DNA of 64,000 bases from 54-19 sp038210655 (GTDB lineage Bacteria > Chloroflexota > Chloroflexia > Chloroheliales > Chloroheliaceae). Every line of letters starts with the position of its first letter. Position 1 is the stretch's first letter. Positions 1-8,940 of this stretch are shown piece after piece. The DNA is taken from assembly GCA_038210655.1 (NCBI GenBank), contig JBBQWM010000009.1:84438-148437 (forward strand), in the 5' to 3' direction. Both the position numbers and the translations under genes were made by a program. Below the pieces are notes generated by a model. It was not told the DNA's origin. It did not search any database and worked only from the letters and a program-made list of their open reading frames with translations.

Positions 1-2
1 AT

Positions 3-680
3 GACGCAACCCGCAGTTTACCTTCCGCCAGTACCATCAAACTTTGGATCGTGGCCGCCTTTTTGGAAGAAGTTAAGGCCGGGCGGGTCAACTTGAGCGA
101 GAGCTATACCGTCAAAAAATCTGATGCGGTTTCGGGAACGGGTATTTTGCAAAACAATGTCGGCAAGACCTACACCTTCGCCGATGTGCTGGCGGCTACC
201 CTGATCTATAGTGATAATACCGGGGCCAATATTTTGCTCGACCGCATGGGGAGCGGCTTTGAGAAGGTCAACAGCTATGCTCAACGCAACGGCTACGCTC
301 AGACCAAAATTCAACGGCGGTTGGCGGATGTCAATAATCCTAACAACAACTTTACTTCGGCGCGGGATGGTGCGGTTTTTATGCAACGGCTTCTCAAAGG
401 TCAGATCATCGATAAAGCCAGTTCCGAGCGTATTCTGACAGCCCTAAAAGATCGATTGAGCTATCCCGACGATCAAAACTTTTTTGGCTTGAAATCGAGC
501 GGGCTGGAATACCGCCATATTAGCGGCGTAAACGGGCCGACTCGGAACGAAATCGGCTTTGTCTATGTCAAATCGGACGCGCCCGTCATTATTGCCCTGT
601 TAGTTTCGGATAGCAACGGGCCGGGAGCCGAACCCTTGATTGCTTCGGCGGTCCAACAGATTGTGCAGGCGGTTAAATAA
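3..680 (+). CDS. beta-lactamase-like serine hydrolase, 5' end outside window
   Basis: The open frame runs from the window edge, so the N-terminus is missing. An in-frame S-T-I-K tetrad (nt 30-41) is the SxxK active site of the class A beta-lactamase/PBP-like fold, and Y-S-D-N (in the segment encoded around nt 208-222) is the SDN motif. The place where KTG is expected reads I-S-G, followed by NGPTRNEIGFV, so the third motif is altered. That makes a generic serine hydrolase or penicillin-binding-type enzyme more likely than a true resistance beta-lactamase (inference). The first in-frame GTG at nt 51 lies after SxxK and cannot be the real start. Confidence 0.8.
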   Translation, partial: DATRSLPSASTIKLWIVAAFLEEVKAGRVNLSESYTVKKSDAVSGTGILQNNVGKTYTFADVLAATLIYSDNTGANILLDRMGSGFEKVNSYAQRNGYAQTKIQRRLADVNNPNNNFTSARDGAVFMQRLLKGQIIDKASSERILTALKDRLSYPDDQNFFGLKSSGLEYRHISGVNGPTRNEIGFVYVKSDAPVIIALLVSDSNGPGAEPLIASAVQQIVQAVK

Positions 681-848
681 AAAAAGTCTCGTTAGGCGGC
701 TGATATTTTGGTTCGCTTTTCCTGTGACTCAGTGGTTTTCTCCCGATCAGGTGAGGTTATTGAAACTCGTAGTCGGTAAAGGATCGAAACGGGTTGCAGG
801 CGCATTATCCCAAATTGGGAGGCAATTAGTATAAAGGAGAGCCTATTT

Positions 849-1673
849 ATGAGAAAAGCTTCTAGTGGCTTTGGTATGGGTTTAGTCCTGATCGTACTGA
901 CGAGTCTGCTGCTGGTAGCTTGTGGCGATAGCACTGCTACCGCTGTTCTAAGTACAACCACTGCTGCCCCTACTACCCTGGCGACTACCCTTGCTACTAC
1001 AACTGTCCCAACTACTACTACACCCACCACTAGCGTTGCTTCGACGACTGCTGCTCCAACTGCTACTACTGTTGCGCCCACGACTGCTGTTTCAACTTTG
1101 CCCCAACTTATCTTTGTAGGTAATTCGATTGTTAATGGTCTTGGATTATCCTCTACCGACAATTTCCCCTATCAAACCTGGCAACTCCTGGGTATGAACA
1201 GCTATGAGTTGAAAAACATGTCAAGTCCGCGCGAGGCAACCACCAGCCTGATAATTAACTCCAGTGATAAAATTGATGTTTTATATTCGTCGGCCCGAAA
1301 GAATATCATAGTGGTTATGGAAGGGGTCAACGATTGGGCTTCTGGTAATTCCAGTGAAAAAGCTTACCAGAATTTAGTAGATTATTGCAAAGGCCGAAAA
1401 GATAAAGGCTTTAAGGTGGTAATAGTAACTCCGATTGGGCTTACTGGTACTCCACTAGCTGGCTATGACAAGCACCAGGAATATGTAAATACGGCTATTC
1501 GCAAGAACTGGCCGAGTTTTGCGGATGCTGTTGCGGATGCTGGCGCAGACCCTAATATTGGCAAAATCAGAACGGATATAACCGAATATTATCAGGCCGA
1601 TGGTCGTCACCTGTCCATCAAAGGGGCTGGGGTGCTGGCTCAAATTGTAAAGGATGCAATTTTAAAAATCTAA
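849..1673 (+). CDS. SGNH/GDSL-type hydrolase lipoprotein
   Basis: Begins with a charged N-terminus, a hydrophobic stretch and a lipobox ending L-V-A-C, so it should be a lipid-anchored exported protein. A Thr/Ala-rich linker (about residues 28-85) follows, then an SGNH fold: block I is VGNSIVNG, block III is EGVNDW (GxND), and block V is DGRHLSIKG (DxxH). These give the Ser, Asn, Asp and His expected of an esterase or acyl hydrolase; the substrate cannot be told. The start is supported by AAAGGAG about nine bases upstream of ATG. It converges on the GAPDH gene, with a hairpin between them. Confidence 0.85.
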   Translation: MRKASSGFGMGLVLIVLTSLLLVACGDSTATAVLSTTTAAPTTLATTLATTTVPTTTTPTTSVASTTAAPTATTVAPTTAVSTLPQLIFVGNSIVNGLGLSSTDNFPYQTWQLLGMNSYELKNMSSPREATTSLIINSSDKIDVLYSSARKNIIVVMEGVNDWASGNSSEKAYQNLVDYCKGRKDKGFKVVIVTPIGLTGTPLAGYDKHQEYVNTAIRKNWPSFADAVADAGADPNIGKIRTDITEYYQADGRHLSIKGAGVLAQIVKDAILKI

Positions 1674-1690
1674 GTTTAGCGGGCGGTGAT

Positions 1691-1730
1691 GGTAAGCGGT
1701 CAACCAGTTTAACCAGCATGACCGCTTACC
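1691..1730. terminator. hairpin between convergent genes
   Basis: A perfect 12-bp inverted repeat (GGTAAGCGGTCA at 1691-1702, its complement at 1719-1730) lies between the stops of the SGNH lipoprotein and the GAPDH gene. It is followed by CTACTAAAAA rather than a clear U-run on the plus strand. A role as bidirectional terminator is inferred from position. Confidence 0.5.
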
Positions 1731-1755
1731 CTACTAAAAATCAACTTTTAGGCTG

Positions 1756-2757
1756 CTACTTGGTCAGCAAGAGTTGAGCCGTTTCTGCCAACCGGGTCGA
1801 ATAGCCCATTTCGTTATCGTACCAGGCGGCTATCGATAGGAAATTGCCGTCCAGGACTTGCACCAACGGCAAATCTATCATCGAAGAAAGTGGCTCGCCG
1901 ATAATCCGGGCCGAAGCATATTCTTCTTCTAGCACTCCCATCACGCCTTTGAGCGGAGCGGTGGTGGCGGCTTTGCGGAAAGCCTCTTTTACCTCATCGG
2001 TGGTCGTCGTGCGGTCGAGCAGTACGTTCAACTCGACGATGCTGCCAGTGCGGGTCGGCACGCGATAGGCTTTGCCGGTGATCGAAAGGTCGGGCCAGAT
2101 AAACTTGAGCGCTTTGGCTGCGCCCGACGAGGCCGGGATAATATTTTCCGCCGCCGCCCACGAGTCGCGTCGGTCTTTCATCGGCTGATCGGTCAGCGAT
2201 TGGGTATTGGTATAGGAATGGACGGTCGAGAAGAAGCCGGTTTTCACCCCGAAATTCTCCTTGAGAACCTTGACGACCGGGGCCAGCGCATTGGTCGTGC
2301 AGCTTGCCATGCTGATAATATGTTGCTCACGCGGGTCGTAAGTTTCCAGGTTGATGCCCGGCAACAAAACCGCATCGCAATCCTGCAAAGTCTTGCTGGC
2401 GGCGCTGACCAGCACCTTTTTAGCCCCGTGTTCGAGGTGGGCGTTGGCAAACGGTCGGGTAGTCGCTCTGCCGGTGCTATCTACCACTACGTCCGCCCCC
2501 AATGCCTTCCAGTCCGGCAAATCTTTGGTTGCGTCGATGTAGGCGATTTCTTTACCGCCAATAATCAACTTACCGTCCTTGTACCCGACTTCTTCCGGGT
2601 AGCGTCCGTAGTTGCTATCGTAGGCAAACAGATCGGCCAGGGTCGGCAAATCTTTAATATCTGAAATGGCAACTGGCACAAACAGCCCACCCTTCAAGGC
2701 CGCTTTCAAAGTAGACCGACCGATTCTCCCGAACCCGTGAATTGCAATCCTTTTCAT
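1756..2757 (-). CDS. gap: glyceraldehyde-3-phosphate dehydrogenase, type I
   Basis: Glycolytic/gluconeogenic enzyme that oxidises glyceraldehyde-3-phosphate to 1,3-bisphosphoglycerate with NAD(P). The N-terminus has the Rossmann motif HGFGRIGR, the middle has ASCTTN with the catalytic Cys, and the C-terminus has WYDNEMGYS. The 333 residues match the family. I choose the ATG at 2757 (MKRIAIHGFGRIGR): AAAGGAG lies eight bases upstream, whereas an ATG at 2772 would place that ribosome site inside the gene. It stands alone, convergent with the lipoprotein gene and divergent from the caspase-NACHT gene. Confidence 0.97.
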   Translation of the reverse strand: MKRIAIHGFGRIGRSTLKAALKGGLFVPVAISDIKDLPTLADLFAYDSNYGRYPEEVGYKDGKLIIGGKEIAYIDATKDLPDWKALGADVVVDSTGRATTRPFANAHLEHGAKKVLVSAASKTLQDCDAVLLPGINLETYDPREQHIISMASCTTNALAPVVKVLKENFGVKTGFFSTVHSYTNTQSLTDQPMKDRRDSWAAAENIIPASSGAAKALKFIWPDLSITGKAYRVPTRTGSIVELNVLLDRTTTTDEVKEAFRKAATTAPLKGVMGVLEEEYASARIIGEPLSSMIDLPLVQVLDGNFLSIAAWYDNEMGYSTRLAETAQLLLTK

Positions 2758-3098
2758 AATCGCTCCTTTCAAGCAGTTTTCGATACATTTCCTGATAAAG
2801 TTTAGCGCAGTCTGGTAAACAATCGTGTTAATAACGGTAAAAATTAGCTCAATATCAACCAGAGGCCAACATGACCACTCATTGAGGACCTATTTAGCTT
2901 GAATGATTGACCGCCTTATTATTCTCTGTTATTCTCTAATTGTAGCTCAAAATCCTCTGTTTTATTTATCAATTCGTCAGGTGTAGCACAGCCTAGCAGA
3001 GCCAGTATATCGGATAGTAATTAAGCTTCGCAAGTTGCCTGCTGACTGGCAAGAGTAAAGGCAAGAAGCGAAGGATATAACCAGGAAAGATTTGGAAG
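2758..3098. other. intergenic gap, divergent promoter region
   Basis: This 341-bp space separates the divergently transcribed GAPDH and caspase-NACHT genes and must hold promoters for both. I see a short direct repeat (TTATTCTCTGTTATTCTC, about 2918-2935) but no convincing palindromic operator, no hairpin element of the kinds found elsewhere in the window, and no coding sequence. Confidence 0.4.
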
Positions 3099-6000
3099 AT
3101 GGCATCTGGAAAGAAAAGGACACGGGTTAAGCGCCTTGCGCTGTGTATCGGGGTTTCCTATTATCAGCATTTTAGCTCATTGTCGGGGGCTAATGATGCG
3201 ATTGAATTGGCTCGGAAGTTGCTCGATCCACGGGTCGGGGAATTTGACCGGGTTCGGTTGGTAGTAGACGATTTCGACCAGGAGTTGAAACCGGGGGATG
3301 CTTTGCCAGCCTTGCCGCACTGGAGAGCGGTTCCGGCAAGGCCGGTTGACCGAAACCGAATTGAGACGGCGGTTAAGGCGGTTTTTAATGATTATATTTT
3401 TGAGCCAGAGGCTTTGCTGGTTATTTTCTTTGCCGGGCATGGCGCACTCGATAATAACGAATATTTAGTTTTATTTGGGGCGGATGGGATAACCGACGGG
3501 CGTAGTAAGCAGCCAGATGTCTTGCAGGCTTTTAATTGCAACCAGCTTGGTCATTTCTTTATCGGCAAAAATTCTCCCAAAAATGTGGTGTTGCTGGTGG
3601 ATGCCTGTTATGCCGGTGGGGTGGCCCAGTTGGGACATAGATTGCAACCTTTTAGCCGGGCTAACGATAGCCAATTGCAAAATATTTATTTGCTGGGAGG
3701 AGCCAGGGGCAACCAATTGGCGGGCGATGATGGGAGTCACGGCTATTTTACCAGTTGCCTGTTTGAAGCCTTTAACCAGCGTCCGAATAACGGCTGGATT
3801 ACGATGGCGAGAATCCAAGAGCATGTAGCCGCGCATCTGCCCGCCGTCAACGGTCAGCAGCAACAAATTGAGGGAACTAATCAGTTTGGGAGTAATATTC
3901 GGTTGGTAAAGAATCCGTTGTACACAGCAGAGTCGGCGGAATTTTGCGATGAGGTGCAAAGCTTACTGAAGCTAGATCCGGACAACTGGACGGTTCACGT
4001 TAAACCTGGGCAATCGGAGCTACCAAGTTCGTATTTCAATGCGACTTCTGGTTCTGGTTTTACTGCGATGCGTTGGGCTGTTTATTGCCTGGATAATGCC
4101 GCGGTCGAATTATGGCCTGATCTGGTTAAGCAGGTCGCTATTTATCTTCGACAGATGGAGAAAGTACATAGCAGGATGCTGGTAACAGCCTTGCCCCTTG
4201 ATCCGAACTTAAAAGGTGTGGCAGAAGAAACCTGTCCAGACCTCCGATTTACGACCTTTGATGAGTTGTTGCGAACGAGCATAGATTTCTCGGATTACGA
4301 TAAAAAGCTGCTCGAGCAGTACTGGGAAGGAGAGCAATGGAATGTAAACTGGCGAGTGCCGCCGCTAGGCGCGGTATATACAGAGTTGCGAGGCGAAGAA
4401 CGCCGCCTTATCCCAGTTGGAGGCGAATACTTTGATCCGTCTCAAATACCAGGCACCAAACTAAGGAAGGTAGAAGAGAAAGTTATTTGGGAGGATCAGT
4501 TAGAGAAAGAGGTCTTGAAGTGGTTAGAGACATCTGAAGATAGCCGGATGGTTTTGATCGGGGGCTATGGTACCGGGAAAACTTCCTTTTGCAAGCATCT
4601 GGCGGCCCAGTTGGTAAAGCAGGGCCACCGCCGCAAACCAGTCATTATTCGGTTGGGTGATTTTGCGGGTAGACATCGGGTAGATTTCCGGGATTTTATG
4701 GAGAGCCACTTGAAGGAGGCCGGGGTCAAGGGGGTTACGACCGAAAAGCTGGCAAAATGGGCTGAAGCAGGACGGCTGGTCTTTATTTTTGATGGATTTG
4801 ATGAGATGGCAAGCCGTTCCAGCGAGGCAGTAAGACAAAATAATCTAGGTTATATCGAGAAGTGGGCCGAAATTACGGGAAGCAAAGTGCTGGTGACGAC
4901 CCGCCCGGAATATTTTTTGAACCGGGCCGAAGAATTTAGTTTGCTAAACAACTATCGGCGGTTGTATTGTCATCTGCTGCGTCGGGAGCAGATTGATACT
5001 TATTTGCAAAAGCGGGTAGCCTGGCACGAAGATCATTCGTCGCCTACTCAAGCCCGCCGGGGATGGAAGACTTACCGGGCCTGGATCGACCAAATTTATG
5101 ACTTGAGCAATTTGCAACACCGCTTTGTGCTGCTGGAAATGATTGTAAAAAATCTGCCGGATTATATTGACCAGAAACGCCAGGAGGTAACCCGAGTCGA
5201 GCTTTACCAGGATTACATGACTAAAGAGTTGGATGAGCGCAAGGCGGACGATTTGCGGTTTGTAATTGAACAATTGCCGACAGAACGCCGACTGGAACTA
5301 TTGGAAGAATTGGCTTTCCAGCTTTACTGTGGGAAAGAGAGCCATAGTGAGCGGAAGTTTACCGCCGAGGAAGCCTGGGAAGGTCTGCAAAGTTACTTAA
5401 AGCTGGCCGAGCGACGAGTTTTACACGACAACTGGAGTAATTTCCTGACTTATTCGTTTTTATTACCCGCCGGGGAAGACCAGTTTGAATTTTCGCACAA
5501 ATCTTTCCTGGAATTCCTGGTAGCCCGCCGCCTGCACCGCCAACTTGAAACCGGGGATTTTTCGGGGCTGGAGGCACGCAAGCTGACAATGGAAATCGCC
5601 GGGTTTTTGGCGGAAATGGAGCCTCCTCTGGAAGCCTTGCTGACTGCCGCCGACCGCCCCGAAGCTTCGCTGGTATTGGAATATAGCACCGGGCAGGTGC
5701 AGTTAGCCGGTCGTCTGTATAAGCTAAACCGCCGGGTGTTGCAAAAGAAGGAAAATCCAGCCATTGATGATTCGTATGTTACACGACTGGAATATCAGGT
5801 CTTTATAATGGATCAGGCGGCAAAGGGATTTTATTACCAGCCCGATCACTGGCCCACCCAACGGGTTGAGGACGGCACGGGCCGATTACCCATAGCAGGA
5901 CTGCTTGATCTTGATGCTGATGCTTTTTGTGATTGGCTGAACGAACGAATGGAAGCGGCAGGAGAGAGTAAGCAGGAAAAGAAAGAGGAAAATAATAGGA

Positions 6001-6845
6001 TTTACCGCTACCGTTTACCAAACCGAGAGGAAGGCATAAGGGCAGGGCTGATCGGAGACAGCCCCAAACTTCGCCCGTGGTGCGGTAAATACCCCTATTT
6101 TGAACTATTGGGAGGCAGTAATAAGCCAATGGAAGCGGCGTTGGAAGGGTTGTCCATACCGCCCGGTTTACCCTCAGCAGGCTATAATTCGCTGGCCCTC
6201 GCCCGCGCCCGCGCCCTCAACCTCGCCCTCGACCGCGCCCTCGACCTCGACCTCGCCCTCGACCTCGACCTCGCCCGCGCCCTCGCCCTCGACCTCGACC
6301 TCGCCCGCGCCCTCGACCTCGCCCTCGCCCGCGCCCGCGCCCTCGACCTCGCCCTCGACCTCGCCCTCGACCGCGCCCTCGACCTCGCCCTCGACCGCGA
6401 CCTCGACCTCGCCCTCGCCCGCGACCTCGCCCGCGACCTCGACCTCGCCCTCGCCGTGTATTTTGGGTTTCCAGAAGTGGCAGAACTATTAAAACGGAGG
6501 GAATGGGAACTGGCCCTGGCCGAAATGGAGCGAGTACAAGGAGAAAAAACGGATGAATTAAGTAAACGCCGAGCCGAATTTTTACTACCTTTGATCAGGA
6601 TGGCGGTGGCAGGTGAAGATGAGCTAGAGGAGTATCGGCAGGCGCAACGGGCTTTCGCGGCAGTCTATGGGCGGTTAGTTTATGCAGAACTGGTAAAGAT
6701 GGAGATAGGGGAGCAGAAGGATTACGGAGAGCTAAAGCAGGCGATGGCAAACCTGTACTGGCGGGAGCAAATTGTGGAAGCGCGGCGGGCCAACCCGAAA
6801 TTCCCGGTCTGGGAGACGCTATTGCTGGTCTGTGAGCAGGTCTGA
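3099..6845 (+). CDS. caspase-like peptidase / NACHT NTPase with C-terminal dipeptide repeat
   Basis: A 1,248-residue STAND-type protein. Residues about 9-270 are a C14 caspase-like domain: FFAGHGA carries the catalytic His (H114) and VDACYAGG the Cys (C170). About 280-470 is an unassigned linker region. The NACHT NTPase follows, with Walker A GGYGTGKTS (488-496) and Walker B LVFIFDGFDEM (DGFDE 565-569), and a helical part ending in the F-x-F-S-H-K-S-F-L-E-F-L motif (His 800) seen in many NACHT proteins. Residues about 931-985 (PIAGLLDLDADAFCDWL...YRYRLPNREEG) resemble a shortened formylglycine-enzyme/SUMF1 module. Residues 1032-1119 are 44 [L/R]-[A/D] dipeptides, then a charged helical tail. 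Start ATG has AGGAAAG upstream. Family knowledge suggests a signal-activated protease or cell-death/defence role; no partner gene lies beside it. Confidence 0.9.
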   Translation: MASGKKRTRVKRLALCIGVSYYQHFSSLSGANDAIELARKLLDPRVGEFDRVRLVVDDFDQELKPGDALPALPHWRAVPARPVDRNRIETAVKAVFNDYIFEPEALLVIFFAGHGALDNNEYLVLFGADGITDGRSKQPDVLQAFNCNQLGHFFIGKNSPKNVVLLVDACYAGGVAQLGHRLQPFSRANDSQLQNIYLLGGARGNQLAGDDGSHGYFTSCLFEAFNQRPNNGWITMARIQEHVAAHLPAVNGQQQQIEGTNQFGSNIRLVKNPLYTAESAEFCDEVQSLLKLDPDNWTVHVKPGQSELPSSYFNATSGSGFTAMRWAVYCLDNAAVELWPDLVKQVAIYLRQMEKVHSRMLVTALPLDPNLKGVAEETCPDLRFTTFDELLRTSIDFSDYDKKLLEQYWEGEQWNVNWRVPPLGAVYTELRGEERRLIPVGGEYFDPSQIPGTKLRKVEEKVIWEDQLEKEVLKWLETSEDSRMVLIGGYGTGKTSFCKHLAAQLVKQGHRRKPVIIRLGDFAGRHRVDFRDFMESHLKEAGVKGVTTEKLAKWAEAGRLVFIFDGFDEMASRSSEAVRQNNLGYIEKWAEITGSKVLVTTRPEYFLNRAEEFSLLNNYRRLYCHLLRREQIDTYLQKRVAWHEDHSSPTQARRGWKTYRAWIDQIYDLSNLQHRFVLLEMIVKNLPDYIDQKRQEVTRVELYQDYMTKELDERKADDLRFVIEQLPTERRLELLEELAFQLYCGKESHSERKFTAEEAWEGLQSYLKLAERRVLHDNWSNFLTYSFLLPAGEDQFEFSHKSFLEFLVARRLHRQLETGDFSGLEARKLTMEIAGFLAEMEPPLEALLTAADRPEASLVLEYSTGQVQLAGRLYKLNRRVLQKKENPAIDDSYVTRLEYQVFIMDQAAKGFYYQPDHWPTQRVEDGTGRLPIAGLLDLDADAFCDWLNERMEAAGESKQEKKEENNRIYRYRLPNREEGIRAGLIGDSPKLRPWCGKYPYFELLGGSNKPMEAALEGLSIPPGLPSAGYNSLALARARALNLALDRALDLDLALDLDLARALALDLDLARALDLALARARALDLALDLALDRALDLALDRDLDLALARDLARDLDLALAVYFGFPEVAELLKRREWELALAEMERVQGEKTDELSKRRAEFLLPLIRMAVAGEDELEEYRQAQRAFAAVYGRLVYAELVKMEIGEQKDYGELKQAMANLYWREQIVEARRANPKFPVWETLLLVCEQV
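6192..6455 (+). repeat. in-frame hexanucleotide repeat C-K-C-G-M-C, 44 units
   Basis: Inside the caspase-NACHT gene, 264 bp are built almost only from CTCGCC, CGCGCC, CTCGAC and CGCGAC. Only base 2 (T/G) and base 5 (C/A) vary; the exceptions are the first codon CTG and one CTCAAC unit. Each unit is two codons, giving LA, RA, LD or RD, so gain or loss of units keeps the frame. Other frames across the tract are also open, for example a Pro/Ser/Thr frame, which creates a spurious ORF there. Base composition differs sharply from the flanking coding sequence. Confidence 0.97.
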
Positions 6846-6892
6846 GCCTGCCTATAAATTCACCTGCTAAGAACCGCTCTCAGCCGGGGCGA

Positions 6893-7036
6893 TTTTTATA
6901 GCAATTTTCAGAATTATTGACCCGTTCTTGGTAGGGGCGACCCGATGTGGTCGCCCTCGGAGACCTAGCACGGTGTTCACGGGCGACCACCAGGGTCGCC
7001 CCTACCAGTCCGATGTTTTTGCAATTTGCTGTAAAA
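6893..7036. repeat. palindromic element, family A (copy 1)
   Basis: GTAGGGGCGACC at 6931 is matched by its inverted copy ending at 7005, with a CTCGGAGACCTAGCAC-type centre also present in the copy near 45.6 kb. Outside the core, TTATAGCAATTT at about 6896 is mirrored by AAATTGCTGTAA at about 7023-7034, so the element has outer inverted ends. It lies between the caspase-NACHT gene and the DUF4177-like gene. No coding sequence was seen in the 6846-7271 gap. Confidence 0.8.
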
Positions 7037-7271
7037 GAAAGCAAATAGGCTCTTTGAGGTTTATGGCATTTGTGAGTATTGGGCCTAACAGGAAAGTATA
7101 ACAAAACTCTAACGCCGTTGCTCTATCTAACCAGGCTGGGCAGTGCTACAATCTAAATCGACCGGAGGAAAAGGCCGTCAGGCGGCGATAGACGGTATCC
7201 GGCAGGTGTTTCTTACAGGTGACACACAGTGTAGCTGACAAGCCGCGTCGGTTATAGAAAGGAACATTAAC

Positions 7272-7799
7272 ATGAGTGATCGAAATAACGACGCTCCATC
7301 GCTCCAGGGGATGTTTGCCCAGGTGCTACGCGAAATCCAGACTGGTATCAGCAAACTGGAACAGACCGTAGCGCAGGCTAACCAGGCTCCCGCCCGCAAT
7401 GGCGAAGGCTTTACCGGGCCGTCCTCGGTTCCGGCGGATGCCCCTTCGCAACCTCAAGCAGCACCCAAAGCTCCCGTCGCCCCTTATACCGGCCAACGCT
7501 GGGAATACAAGGTGGTTTACGTGAATTTCCGGGGCCAAATCTCGTCGGAAGGCGAGCAGGCCATTATCGGACGTGGCGAGCGGCGCAGCAGTTTTGTGCG
7601 CGAGTACCTCGACGACATCGGCCAGCAGGGTTGGGAACTGAGTGGGGTCAGCCCATTGGGTGATACGGAGAATAGCTACTTCGTTTTCAAACGTCCGGCG
7701 ACCGGTGATCGCCCGACGACGACTTCGACCAATCGCGGCACCCAGCGCGTCCCGGTCGAGGAAGTGGACGAAGGGGCCGGTGGCGTAGCCCAGCTTTAG
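7272..7799 (+). CDS. DUF4177-like small protein
   Basis: A 175-residue protein in three parts. The N-terminal 35 residues are likely coiled helix (FAQVLREIQTGISKLEQ), then a Pro/Ala/Gln-rich linker. The C-terminal half (about 77-145) contains WEYKVVYVN...IGQQGWELSGVS...YFVFKR, the pattern of the DUF4177 family. Function is unknown; no signal peptide or membrane segment is visible. Start ATG has GAAAGGAAC about six bases upstream. The gene is single, followed by a terminator. Confidence 0.75.
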   Translation: MSDRNNDAPSLQGMFAQVLREIQTGISKLEQTVAQANQAPARNGEGFTGPSSVPADAPSQPQAAPKAPVAPYTGQRWEYKVVYVNFRGQISSEGEQAIIGRGERRSSFVREYLDDIGQQGWELSGVSPLGDTENSYFVFKRPATGDRPTTTSTNRGTQRVPVEEVDEGAGGVAQL

Positions 7800-7862
7800 C
7801 CAGGGAGCGTCCGGTTTACTGTTATAAGGTTAAAGACTGACTGATATTTCAAGATAGACAAA

Positions 7863-7892
7863 GCCGCTATTCTACGGAGTAGCGGCTCTTTT
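7863..7892 (+). terminator. rho-independent terminator
   Basis: GCCGCTA (7863-7869) pairs with TAGCGGC (7880-7886), followed by TCTTTTG. It lies 63 bp after the stop of the DUF4177-like gene. Confidence 0.75.
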
Positions 7893-7897
7893 GATTA

Positions 7898-8033
7898 ATG
7901 CAGAAGTTAGAATGCAGAATGCAGAATGCAGAATAATGAATAATGAATAGCGGGTAAACAGCCTAAAAGTACACTCCTCTGACGTTTGTTCCTAACATTC
8001 TGCATTCTGACTTCTGCATTCTGACTTCTTCTC
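7898..8033. repeat. 7-nt GAATGCA-type tandem repeats in inverted blocks
   Basis: The left block (7898-7935) repeats GCAGAAT several times; the right block (about 7996-8030) repeats ATTCTGC/CTTCTGC on the same strand, so the two blocks are inverted relative to each other around about 60 bp. Similar GCAGAAT heptamer runs occur near 31.6, 56.4 and 63.1 kb. The remaining gap up to the HNH gene (8036-8346) holds no gene I can support. Confidence 0.75.
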
Positions 8034-8346
8034 ACGCCGAATTGGTAGTTGACATATTTCCAGCTGGATCGTAAAATATATTGCGGTAGGACTGGTTGCC
8101 CACCCCAATATGCAGGTAGCCTGGGCCTCCCTTCGGCAACAGCCGGTTGTTGAAGCACCATTTCCCTCGACCTCGCCGGTCGATCTTAGATAATAGAGTA
8201 TATTGCTTTCCTTCCAGAGCCGTCGGCCACCTGCTTTGTATACAGGGAGGGCCGATCCAGCTAGAGTGCTGGCAATGGGCGCGGATTTAGCGGTCACGAC
8301 GTGATGCAACTGCCACTTGCAGGCACGCCGAGCCAAAAGGATAGTT

Positions 8347-8850
8347 ATGAACAAGGTTCTTGTCTTAAATGCCACTTACGAGCCAATCAGTTTTGTGTCT
8401 CTCAAACGGGCGGTCGTCCTGCTGCTAAAAGAAAAAGCGGAGGTGATCGAAGCGCTGGTCGAGCGTAGATTGAGAGCGGAAAAGACCTCCTTCCCACACC
8501 CATTGGTCATCCGCCTCGTCACTTATGTGCCAGTTCCTCGGTTTTTCAACCTCCCCCTCTCCCGACGCAGTCTCTTGTCCCGTGACAATTATGCTTGCCA
8601 GTACTGTAACTCCACCGAACACCCCCTCACTATCGATCATGTTATTCCCAAATCGAAGGGTGGTAAAACCGAATGGACGAATGTCGTGGCAGCTTGTGTC
8701 GCTTGCAATCGGAAGAAGGGTAATAAAATGCCTGCCGAGGCCAAGATGTTCCCGCGCACCAAACCGACCAAGCCGGGCTATATCGCGGTAGTGCTACTGG
8801 GACAGGCTAAAGGCAACGAAACCTGGTCGCGTTATATCCGCGCCAGCTAA
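8347..8850 (+). CDS. HNH endonuclease family protein
   Basis: A 167-residue HNH nuclease. The N-terminal part (VLVLNATYEPISFVSLKRAVVLL) is typical of the small bacterial HNH group related to McrA-like nucleases. The C-terminal part has two zinc-binding CxxC pairs, CQYC and CVAC, around the core TIDHVIPKSKGG, with the trailing Asn in WTNVVAACVACNRKKG. Start at 8347 is chosen because AAAGGAT lies six bases upstream; the longer frame from 8317 lacks such a site. No methylase or specificity gene is adjacent, so a restriction role is not indicated. Confidence 0.9.
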   Translation: MNKVLVLNATYEPISFVSLKRAVVLLLKEKAEVIEALVERRLRAEKTSFPHPLVIRLVTYVPVPRFFNLPLSRRSLLSRDNYACQYCNSTEHPLTIDHVIPKSKGGKTEWTNVVAACVACNRKKGNKMPAEAKMFPRTKPTKPGYIAVVLLGQAKGNETWSRYIRAS

Positions 8851-8872
8851 TCGGGGTTAGATAAGTTGGGTA

Positions 8873-8909
8873 AAGCTCCCCCATCTGGAGGAGCTTCGCT
8901 TTCTTTTTT
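8873..8909 (+). terminator. rho-independent terminator of the HNH gene
   Basis: AAGCTCC (8873-8879) pairs with GGAGCTT (8890-8896), followed by CGCTTTCTTTTTT. It lies 22 bp after the HNH stop codon. Confidence 0.85.
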
Positions 8910-8940
8910 GAACTCAGCTTTTTTCTTGATAAAGTGTGTA

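Noticed and set aside
3..680. Acquired beta-lactamase resistance gene
   Set aside because: KTG is replaced by ISG, there is no mobile-element context, and the 5' end is missing; a chromosomal serine hydrolase is more likely.
6100..6492. Ser/Thr/Pro-rich ORF overlapping the NACHT gene
   Set aside because: It is the alternative reading of the hexanucleotide tract; the repeat leaves other frames open without implying coding.
7992..8375. ORF on the minus strand between DUF4177-like and HNH genes
   Set aside because: Translation is made largely of heptamer-repeat sequence with no ribosome site and no protein-like pattern.
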